Source of the DNA: Pseudomonadota bacterium
Lineage (GTDB): Bacteria > Pseudomonadota > Gammaproteobacteria > Xanthomonadales > Xanthomonadaceae
Direction of reading: 5' to 3'
NCBI GenBank assembly: GCA_023438325.1
Contig: JAEXRB010000009.1
Coordinates: 1 to 17,039, forward strand
DNA length: 17,039 nt
A model generated the notes under the pieces. The model searched no databases. It saw only the letters and a list, made by a program, of their open reading frames with translations, and had not been told where the DNA came from. This document shows, one piece after another, positions 1-5,785 of this stretch; the first letter of the stretch is position 1, and every line of letters begins with the position of its first letter. The translations under genes and the position numbers were made by a program.

Positions 1-13
1 GGTGAGCCGTTAC

Positions 14-39
14 CGCCGCAAGATGGCGGCGCTAGTTTT
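14..39 (+). terminator. Candidate intrinsic terminator of an upstream gene
   Basis: A six-base inverted repeat, CGCCGC (14-19) and GCGGCG (26-31), encloses a six-base loop and is followed within four bases by TTTT (36-39). This fits a short rho-independent terminator for a gene ending before the window on the plus strand. The stem is short and the upstream gene is not visible, so this is tentative. Confidence 0.4.
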
Positions 40-51
40 CTGATCCGGCTG

Positions 52-513
52 ATGAAACCTGCCACCCTGCGTCGCATCTTCAACCTCTGGCCCCCGTTCC
101 TGTTCGCCGGCATCAGGGTGCAATCCATCGCACCGGACTGGCGTCAGGCGCGGGTACGGCTGAAACTGGCCTGGTACAACCGCAACTACGTGCGCACCCA
201 CTTCGGCGGCAATCTGTTCTCGATGACCGACCCGTTCTGGATGATCCTCGTGATGGAAAGTCTGGGCCGCGATTACGTCGTCTGGGACAAGGCCGGCAGC
301 ATCCAATTCGTCACACCGGGCCGGGAAGACGTCTATGCCGATTTCGCCCTCGACGATGCTGTCCTCGACGAACTGCGCACTGCCGCTGCGAGTGGCGACA
401 AAGTGCTGCGCTGGTTCGACGTCGACGTGAAAACCGCGCGCGGCGAGATCGTCGCAAAAGTGCGCAAACAGCTCTACATCCGCCTCAAACCCGAGCACCG
501 CCCCGCGGCGTAA
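52..513 (+). CDS. DUF4442 hotdog-fold (PaaI thioesterase-like) protein
   Basis: A 153-residue protein that I recognise as a DUF4442 family member, a group with the hotdog fold of acyl-CoA thioesterases. The conserved family segment is around residues 48-70, with HFGGNLFSMTDPFW, the region equivalent to the substrate-binding helix of PaaI-type thioesterases. There is no signal peptide or membrane segment, so it should be cytosolic. The length is usual for the family. The ATG at 52 has no strong Shine-Dalgarno sequence. The enzyme's substrate is unknown, and thioesterase activity is only inferred from the fold. It lies 128 bp upstream of trhO on the same strand, but that gap holds a promoter-like element, so the two genes are probably not strictly co-transcribed. 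Confidence 0.85.
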   Translation: MKPATLRRIFNLWPPFLFAGIRVQSIAPDWRQARVRLKLAWYNRNYVRTHFGGNLFSMTDPFWMILVMESLGRDYVVWDKAGSIQFVTPGREDVYADFALDDAVLDELRTAAASGDKVLRWFDVDVKTARGEIVAKVRKQLYIRLKPEHRPAA

Positions 514-628
514 CGCCTCGCTCGCCGCCATGGAAAATGACGGCGCGCCACCGCATGAAAACCTCGCGCTGCGCTCGGCAACCGGCTTCGTGAAGTGCCT
601 CCACACCAGATCGGGCGCGACAGTCCGG

Positions 629-634
629 TAGAAT
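629..634 (+). promoter_or_regulatory. -10 element of trhO, possibly giving a leaderless mRNA
   Basis: TAGAAT matches the sigma-70 -10 consensus at five of six positions and ends seven bases before the trhO ATG at 642. A start six or seven bases downstream of the element would fall on or next to the A of the ATG. No convincing Shine-Dalgarno sequence lies between them, and no good -35 element is visible. A leaderless transcript is therefore an inference from spacing alone. Confidence 0.45.
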
Positions 635-641
635 TGCCCGC

Positions 642-1568
642 ATGAACACGTCTCCCGCCATCGCCGCCGCTTTCTACCATTTCGCCACCCTGCCCGACTT
701 CGCCGACAAGCGCGAACCACTGAAGGCGCTGTGCGATCAACGCCACGTCACCGGCACCATCCTGCTGGCCGCCGAAGGCGTCAACGGCACCATCGCCGGC
801 ACACCGGACGATGTGCGCGCGGTGCTGGATTTCCTGCGGGCCGATCCACGTCTGTCCGCGATGGAACACAAGGAATCCCCGGCCCGGCGCGAGCCCTTCC
901 ACCGCATGAAAGTGCGCCTGAAGCGCGAAATCGTCACGCTCGGCGTCCCCGAAGTCGATGCCGCCACGCAAGCTGGCACCTATGTGGAACCTGCGGACTG
1001 GAACGCGCTGCTGGATGATCCGGACGTGGTGCTGGTGGACACCCGCAACGATTACGAAGTGGCGATCGGCAGCTTCCCCGGCGCGCTGAACCCGGCCACG
1101 ACCAGCTTCAGCGAACTGCCGGCCTGGGTCGAACAGCACCCGGAACTGCGCGGCAAAAAGATCGCCATGTTCTGCACCGGCGGCATCCGCTGCGAAAAAT
1201 CCACCGCGCTGATGCGCCTGCACGGCTTCGACGAGGTCTACCACCTCAAGGGCGGCATCCTGAAATACCTGGAAACGGTGCCGGCACAGGAAAACCGCTG
1301 GCAGGGCGAATGCTTCGTGTTCGACGAGCGTGTTTCGGTCGGCCACGGACTGGTGCAGGGGCCACACACGTTGTGCCGCGCCTGCCGTCACCCGCTGGGC
1401 CCGGCAGAACGTGCGTCACCTCATTATGAAGAAGGCATCGCCTGCCCGCATTGCCACCACACGCTGGATGAAACACGGCGCGCACGCCTGGCCGAGCGCC
1501 AACGCCAGGTGCTGCTGGCGGAAAAACGTGGACAGCGGCATGTCGGAGCGCGGCCCGAAGACAGGTGA
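642..1568 (+). CDS. trhO: tRNA uridine(34) hydroxylase TrhO (YceA/UPF0176 rhodanese protein)
   Basis: TrhO carries out oxygen-dependent hydroxylation of uridine 34 in tRNA to 5-hydroxyuridine, the first step toward cmo5U or mcmo5U at the wobble base. The 308-residue protein has the family's N-terminal acylphosphatase-like domain (about 1-100, with the conserved LLAAEGVNGTIAGT stretch near 41-54). A rhodanese domain follows at about 115-220, with active-site loop CTGGIR from Cys178 and a second cysteine at 184. The C-terminal part carries two CxxC pairs (245/248 and 268/271), as in many family members, which may bind metal. The protein is soluble and cytosolic. Its stop codon TGA (1566-1568) directly abuts the stop codon of the convergent glycosyltransferase gene, with no terminator between them. 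Identification is secure from the domain order and the rhodanese loop. Confidence 0.95.
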   Translation: MNTSPAIAAAFYHFATLPDFADKREPLKALCDQRHVTGTILLAAEGVNGTIAGTPDDVRAVLDFLRADPRLSAMEHKESPARREPFHRMKVRLKREIVTLGVPEVDAATQAGTYVEPADWNALLDDPDVVLVDTRNDYEVAIGSFPGALNPATTSFSELPAWVEQHPELRGKKIAMFCTGGIRCEKSTALMRLHGFDEVYHLKGGILKYLETVPAQENRWQGECFVFDERVSVGHGLVQGPHTLCRACRHPLGPAERASPHYEEGIACPHCHHTLDETRRARLAERQRQVLLAEKRGQRHVGARPEDR

Positions 1569-3092
1569 TTACTCGCCTTCGGCGACCCTGTCATCAAAAT
1601 CGACCTCGAAAATGATCCGCCCCTGGAACGGCTCGCCCAGGGCCCGCGTGATGTACCCGTGTGCGTTGATGACGCGCTCCACTTCCGCCCAGGCCGCCTG
1701 TTTGGTCACGTAGATCAATCCGACTTCGTGCCCGGTTTCCTTGATCTCGTCCCACAGCGCCTCGTCATCGGGCGGATTGAAGCGCGGCCGTGAGCGCGCC
1801 GTGATGGAGACTTTCTCGACCTCCACGCCCAGATGCAGATGCAGGCCGTAACGCGCCATGTCCTCGACGAAAATCACTTCGGTGGCGTGCGGCGCGCGTG
1901 TACGGATCGCCTCGGCCCAGATCGACGCATCCTTGTGCGTCGGGAAATGCGCACCGGCCAACCGCAAGCACAGCAGCAACGCCACCCAGACCAGCAACCA
2001 GCGCCAGCGCGGCAAACCCAGGCCCTGGGCGCGCCGCGTCGCCGCCACCGCAATCGCAAGCGGCACGAACAGCGGCAGCACGTAGAGCGGCAAACGCGAA
2101 CGTGCCAGGCAGAACACCAGCAAAGGCACCAGCACCCACAGCACCAGGAACAGCGCCGCTGCCCTGTCCTCGCCGAATCTTCCCGTCGGGCGCACGCCAA
2201 ACTGTGCCGGCAGCGCACGCAGCCAGCGCCAGAGGCTGGCGGTCCACGGCAGCGTTCCCACTACGAGCGTCGGGAGATACACCGTTATCCAGCCATACCA
2301 CTGGCCATTGCGCTCGAAACGATTGCTGGCGAAGCGGTCCACCACTTCGGCACCCAGGAAATACGCCAGCAGGCCATCGTGCCGGAACGAAACCAGGGCA
2401 AACCACGGCAGCGCCAGCGCGAAAAACAGCGCGATACCGGCAAGATGCCAGCGCCAGTGGCAGGGTGTCGGCCGTGGCACCAGCCAATGCAGCAACACGC
2501 AGGCCGACAGCGGCACCAGCACCGGCGGCCCCTTGGTCATGAAACCGAGCGCAAACCCCAGCCACATCAGCGCAAGGCCGTGTTGCGGCGGGCGTGAAAG
2601 ATCGAACCGGAACAGCACGAAGCCATACATTGCCAACGCCTGGAACGCAGCGAGCACGAAGTCGGTCGTCACCAGATGCCCGGCGCCGAACGGCAGCAGC
2701 ATCGTGGCGTACACCACCACGGCCAGCGGCTCGCTGCCGCGTGCCAGATGCCGCGTGATGCGCCAGACCAGCCACATGCAGGCCAGATATGCCAATGCCA
2801 CCGGCAGACGCGCCGCCCACGGCGTCTGGCCGAAGACCGCAACGCTGGCCGCGATCAGCCAATACGTGACGGGCGGCTTGGTCCAGTGCCCGATGTCGGC
2901 GTTGCGCATCGGATCGATCCAGTTGCCGCTGTCGAGCATCGTCAGCGCCACGTTGGTGTAGCGCCCTTCGTCCGGATCCCAGATGCCGCGCGTGCCGAGG
3001 AAGCCGAAGGCCAGAACCAGGGCCAGCACGATCAACCACGTTGTCCGCCGCAGTACGCCGCTGCGCGGGCCTTCGATGAGCGGAAACCGCAT
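1569..3092 (-). CDS. ArnT/PMT-type membrane glycosyltransferase (transferase A)
   Basis: A 507-residue polytopic membrane protein of the GT-C fold (PMT_2/GT83-like; ArnT, RgtA-D and oligosaccharide transferase relatives). The first membrane segment spans about residues 17-34. It is followed by the conserved periplasmic-loop acidic motif WDPDEGRY (Asp39, Asp41, Glu42), then HWTKPPVTYW and a later MTKGPP segment typical of the family. The C-terminal part is a soluble periplasmic domain. Such enzymes move a sugar from a polyprenyl-phosphate donor onto lipid A, LPS core or protein at the periplasmic face. The ATG at 3092 is preceded by GTGAG at a usable distance. A response-regulator box lies 45 bp upstream, like those before the divergent operon at 5786, so I infer that it uses the same polyprenyl-P-uronic acid donor. 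The exact acceptor cannot be read from the sequence. Confidence 0.88.
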   Translation of the reverse strand: MRFPLIEGPRSGVLRRTTWLIVLALVLAFGFLGTRGIWDPDEGRYTNVALTMLDSGNWIDPMRNADIGHWTKPPVTYWLIAASVAVFGQTPWAARLPVALAYLACMWLVWRITRHLARGSEPLAVVVYATMLLPFGAGHLVTTDFVLAAFQALAMYGFVLFRFDLSRPPQHGLALMWLGFALGFMTKGPPVLVPLSACVLLHWLVPRPTPCHWRWHLAGIALFFALALPWFALVSFRHDGLLAYFLGAEVVDRFASNRFERNGQWYGWITVYLPTLVVGTLPWTASLWRWLRALPAQFGVRPTGRFGEDRAAALFLVLWVLVPLLVFCLARSRLPLYVLPLFVPLAIAVAATRRAQGLGLPRWRWLLVWVALLLCLRLAGAHFPTHKDASIWAEAIRTRAPHATEVIFVEDMARYGLHLHLGVEVEKVSITARSRPRFNPPDDEALWDEIKETGHEVGLIYVTKQAAWAEVERVINAHGYITRALGEPFQGRIIFEVDFDDRVAEGE

Positions 3093-3137
3093 CGACGATG
3101 CTCACAGGAAAAAGATGCCGCACCTTGGCAGGGCGGA

Positions 3138-3154
3138 CGTCGGAAAGCCGTCGG
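3138..3154 (-). promoter_or_regulatory. Response-regulator box upstream of transferase A
   Basis: On the minus strand, reading toward the gene, the sequence is CCGACG-GCTTT-CCGACG, two identical hexamers exactly 11 bp apart, the usual spacing of OmpR/PhoB-family half-sites. It ends 45 bp before the ATG of transferase A. The same element occurs twice in the 5633-5785 divergent region. Similarity to one of those copies extends about 11 further bases toward the gene (GGCAGGG on the plus strand). It resembles the Pseudomonas ColR consensus as I remember it. Confidence 0.7.
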
Positions 3155-3579
3155 AGCGCCCCGTGCCTATCAGCCCGAGTGCAGGCGAAGGAATTTGCCG
3201 ACGCGATCATCGCCAAGCTCTGAACAAGTCCGGCTCTTCGCAACAGAACGTCGATTATCTCCAACAAAATCATATTGTTATTGAAATATACTGCTGGCAG
3301 ATGACCTTGTTCATACCTTCCCCAGGCACTCCCGCAGAAATTCGATGCAGCATTGAATCCGCCGAGCATGCGGGCTTCTGCCGCACAGTCACACAAGTAA
3401 CGTACTGGACGAAGCGGGCAGCCAAGCCTTCTGGGCGATATCGTCCAGGGCTGCGCATTGCCACCTGCCCGCTGATCGAAAGCACCGTGATTCGCCTATT
3501 GAATCTGCCCGCCTACGGCCGTAGCGGACCCTTCGGCCTGGCGCGCGTGCGCGACCGGATGGCACGTGTCTGCGCCGAA
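3155..3579. other. 425-bp non-coding stretch between the kinase and transferase A
   Basis: I see no credible gene here. An AT-rich patch at about 3245-3295 stands out from the GC-rich surroundings and could hold a promoter, but I could not fit convincing -35 and -10 hexamers. A 12-bp palindrome, CTACGGCCGTAG, lies at 3513-3524 just after the kinase stop codon without a T-run. At 3179-3223 a short plus-strand frame ends in a protein-like tail, KEFADAIIAKL, followed by TGA, which could be a gene remnant or chance. Confidence 0.4.
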
Positions 3580-4869
3580 TCAGCGTCCGTCGTTGCCTGC
3601 GGCGAACATCCGGTCCGTCAGCCGCAGGCGACTCAAGGTGCCCTTGCCGGGTATCGAGGAAATCCTCAGCGTCCAGCCCAGGTGTTCGCACAACCGGCTC
3701 ACCAGATCCAGGCCGATGCCGCCGCCTTCGCGTCCGCCACCGCGCGCGATCTTCTTGTAGATGCGGCTGATTTCTTCCGGCGACATGCCGTGGCCGGGAT
3801 CGGCGATGGTGACGGTGGCATCGGCGTCCAGCGTCACGCGGATCTCGCCCCGGTCGCTGTTTTCGATGGCGTTGCGCAACAGGTTGCCGATGGCGGCCTG
3901 CACGATGTGCAGCGGGGCTTCGACCGTGCAGGGCGCCAGATCGTCCACGACGATCTCCAGCGCCTTGTCGCGCAACAGGTGATGGTGGTCGCCGATGATG
4001 TCCGGCAGCAGTTCGTGCAGCCGCACCGTGTCGCTGCTGCGTGCCAGCCGCGCCGGGTCTTTCGCCAGCGTCAGCAGCAGCGCGATGAGCTGTTCGACGT
4101 TGCGCGCCGCATCGAGCGCCCGCTGCATCTGCTCGCGCGCCGTGGGCGGCAGGTCGGGTTTTTCCAGCGCCAGTTCGGTGGCGCCGGCGATCACCGCGAT
4201 GGGCGTGCGCAGCTCGTGGCTGGCGATGTTGTTGAACACCCGCTCGCGCTCGACGAACGCTTCCTGCCGCCGCAGGTAGTCGTTCAGCGCGTTGGCGATC
4301 ACCACCAGTTCCGAGCCGGCCTTGTCGGGCACCACGATGCGCTGGCCGGACTGGTCCGGCGCCAGGGCGAGGATGTCGTCGGCCAGGCGCGTCAGCGGTT
4401 GCAGGGAACGGCATACGCCCCGGCCGATCAGCGCGCCCATCACCACCACCAGGGCGAGCGCCAGCACGAGGATGGACAGGATCAGGCCGTCTTCGAGCGC
4501 TTCCAGATCGGTGATGTCGCGCACCACGGCGTAGTGCACGCCTTCCATGCGCTGCACCAGCACCACGGTTTCGCGCTCGCCGAACCAGAAATCGTCGTGC
4601 ACGCCTTCGGGCAATACCGCCAGGGCCGGCGGCAGCGGGCGCTCCGGCGCGCCATAGAGCTGCACGTCGTCGCTGTCCTGCCAGAGGTGGCCGGGGTCGG
4701 CTGCCTTGCGTTCCAGATGCTGTTCGATCTCGCGTGTGAGCAGGGATTCCCACACCCGGTCTTCCAGATATTCATCGGCCAGAAGAAGCACGATCGCCCC
4801 GGTCAGCAGCACCACGTAGCCGCCGATCCAGAGCATGATCTGCGCGCGCAGCCTGCGGCGTCCTTTCAT
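3580..4869 (-). CDS. ColS-like membrane sensor histidine kinase
   Basis: With the start at 4869 this is a 429-residue inner-membrane kinase, close to the length of ColS. Membrane segments at about 9-31 and 129-150 enclose a periplasmic sensor of about 100 residues. The sensor has two ExxE sequences, EYLE (33-36) and EALE (123-126). ExxE motifs are implicated in zinc and ferric iron sensing by Pseudomonas ColS, so a metal signal is possible here. A HAMP-like linker leads to the H-box SHELRTP (phospho-acceptor His218), N-box NLLRNAIENS (Asn333), DPGHG (Asp357) and GGGIGLDL (382-389). The F-box is atypical (RIYKKI). The open frame extends upstream to 4986, but that start would overlap the regulator gene by 50 bp and would begin with 39 unlikely residues. 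I prefer 4869, which has AGGG nine bases upstream. An ATG at 4878 is the alternative. The gene follows its partner regulator by 67 bp. Confidence 0.88.
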   Translation of the reverse strand: MKGRRRLRAQIMLWIGGYVVLLTGAIVLLLADEYLEDRVWESLLTREIEQHLERKAADPGHLWQDSDDVQLYGAPERPLPPALAVLPEGVHDDFWFGERETVVLVQRMEGVHYAVVRDITDLEALEDGLILSILVLALALVVVMGALIGRGVCRSLQPLTRLADDILALAPDQSGQRIVVPDKAGSELVVIANALNDYLRRQEAFVERERVFNNIASHELRTPIAVIAGATELALEKPDLPPTAREQMQRALDAARNVEQLIALLLTLAKDPARLARSSDTVRLHELLPDIIGDHHHLLRDKALEIVVDDLAPCTVEAPLHIVQAAIGNLLRNAIENSDRGEIRVTLDADATVTIADPGHGMSPEEISRIYKKIARGGGREGGGIGLDLVSRLCEHLGWTLRISSIPGKGTLSRLRLTDRMFAAGNDGR

Positions 4870-4890
4870 GGCGCACATCCCTGTGCGCCA
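4869..4890 (-). promoter_or_regulatory. Hairpin presenting the kinase Shine-Dalgarno in its loop
   Basis: In the mRNA, TGGCGCACA and TGTGCGCCA form a perfect nine-base-pair stem closed by the tetraloop GGGA. The loop contributes to the AGGGA Shine-Dalgarno sequence of the kinase gene, and the last paired base is the A of the ATG at 4869. The structure could limit translation of the kinase relative to the regulator upstream. It lacks a T-run, so it is not a terminator. Confidence 0.6.
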
Positions 4891-4936
4891 CCCTTCAGGC
4901 GGCTTCGCTGTGAAAAATGGTCGTCCTGCCGTTTTT

Positions 4937-5632
4937 TCATAGTGCGTTCGCCGTGTCGTAGGGAACCGCCAGCCGGTAGCCGACACGCGGCAGGGTCTGG
5001 ATCAGTTTCACGGGAAACGGCCCGTCCACGCTGAGGCGCAGTTCGTAGACGTGCGAGCGCAGCATGTCGCCATCGGGCGGATCGTCACCCCACAGCGCGT
5101 GTTCCAGTTGCTGGCGCGTGACCGCCGCCGGGCTGGCCTGCATCAGCGTTTCCAGCAGCTTGCGGCAGGCCGGATACAGGTGCAGCGATTGGCCCGCGCG
5201 CGTGACTTCCAGCGTGGAAAGGTCGAATCGCAGATCGTCCACTTCCAGCACGCGACGACGCTGGCGACCATGCGCGCGTGCCATCAGCGCCTCCAGCCGC
5301 ACTTCCAGTTCGGGCAGGGCGAAGGGCTTGGTCAGGTAGTCGTCCGCACCGGCACGGAAGCCGGCGATCTTGTCGGGCAACTCGTCGCGCGCAGTCAGCA
5401 TGATGACCGGCACCGCCGAGTCGTGTTCCTCACGCAGGCGGCGCAGCACCTCGGGGCCATCCATGCGCGGCAGCATCCAGTCCAGCACGATGGCGTCATA
5501 CGCCTCGTTCCGGGCCAGATGCAGGCCGGTGACGCCATCGGGCGCAGCATCCAGCGTGCAGCCGCGCGCCTCGAAATAATCGAACAGGTTGGCCACCAGG
5601 CTGTGGTTGTCTTCGATGACCAGCAGGCGCAT
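4937..5632 (-). CDS. ColR-like OmpR/PhoB-family response regulator
   Basis: A 231-residue DNA-binding response regulator. The receiver domain (about 1-115) has the acidic pocket Glu7/Asp8, phospho-acceptor Asp51 in VLDWMLPRMDG, Thr80 and Lys102 in YLTKPF, all expected for an active regulator. A winged-helix trans_reg_C domain follows (about 125-225), ending in LPRVGYRLA. The stretch LEVTRAGQ and the segment ALWGDDPPDGDMLRSHVYELR closely resemble ColR of pseudomonads and xanthomonads as I remember it. It is the first gene of a regulator-kinase pair. Forty-seven bp upstream of its ATG lies one of three tandem boxes with 11-bp spacing, so autoregulation is likely. ColRS systems govern envelope genes, including lipid A modification, which fits the sugar-transfer genes on both sides. 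OmpR-family membership is certain; ColR orthology is likely but not proven. Confidence 0.92.
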   Translation of the reverse strand: MRLLVIEDNHSLVANLFDYFEARGCTLDAAPDGVTGLHLARNEAYDAIVLDWMLPRMDGPEVLRRLREEHDSAVPVIMLTARDELPDKIAGFRAGADDYLTKPFALPELEVRLEALMARAHGRQRRRVLEVDDLRFDLSTLEVTRAGQSLHLYPACRKLLETLMQASPAAVTRQQLEHALWGDDPPDGDMLRSHVYELRLSVDGPFPVKLIQTLPRVGYRLAVPYDTANAL

Positions 5633-5679
5633 CGGTGGAGCCCGGCGGAAAGGAATGGCCTACAGCATGGCAGGGTGAA

Positions 5680-5696
5680 CGTCGGAAAAGCGTCGG
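5680..5696 (-). promoter_or_regulatory. Response-regulator box upstream of the colR-like gene
   Basis: Reading toward the regulator gene, the sequence is CCGACG-CTTTT-CCGACG, with the hexamers 11 bp apart. It ends 47 bp before the ATG at 5632. It forms the left arm of a 16-base inverted repeat (15 of 16 matching) with the box at 5717-5733. Of the three copies, this one most resembles the ColR consensus as I recall it, with a T-tract between two C-G-A-C elements. Confidence 0.72.
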
Positions 5697-5716
5697 GGAA
5701 AGCCTGCCGGCGGACT

Positions 5717-5733
5717 CCGACGCTTCTCCGACA
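5717..5733 (+). promoter_or_regulatory. Response-regulator box upstream of the uronic acid operon
   Basis: Reading toward transferase B, the sequence is CCGACG-CTTCT-CCGACA. The half-sites are 11 bp apart and the box ends 52 bp before the ATG at 5786. Twenty bases separate it from the oppositely oriented box for the regulator gene. The position suits activation at a -35 region, but I could not identify a clear -10 hexamer. Confidence 0.7.
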
Positions 5734-5785
5734 TCGCGCTGGTGAAGATGCCGTCCCATCGCCGCAACGATGATGTGCCGCCCTG

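Noticed and set aside
1573..1585. Small hairpin TCGCC-TTC-GGCGA as a terminator between trhO and transferase A
   Set aside because: The five-base stem lies inside the transferase A coding region and has no T-run on either side.
3509..3527. Palindrome CTACGGCCGTAG as a terminator of the kinase gene
   Set aside because: The stem is short with a GGCC loop and no T-run follows on the minus strand.
4869..4986. Kinase start at 4986, the longest in-frame start
   Set aside because: It would overlap the regulator gene by 50 bp and add 39 polar residues before the first membrane helix. The ATG at 4869 has a well-placed Shine-Dalgarno sequence.
2983..5034. Plus-strand open frame of 683 codons across the kinase and the gap
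   Set aside because: It is antisense to the histidine kinase, crosses non-coding DNA and is rich in Gln/His/Arg without domain signals.
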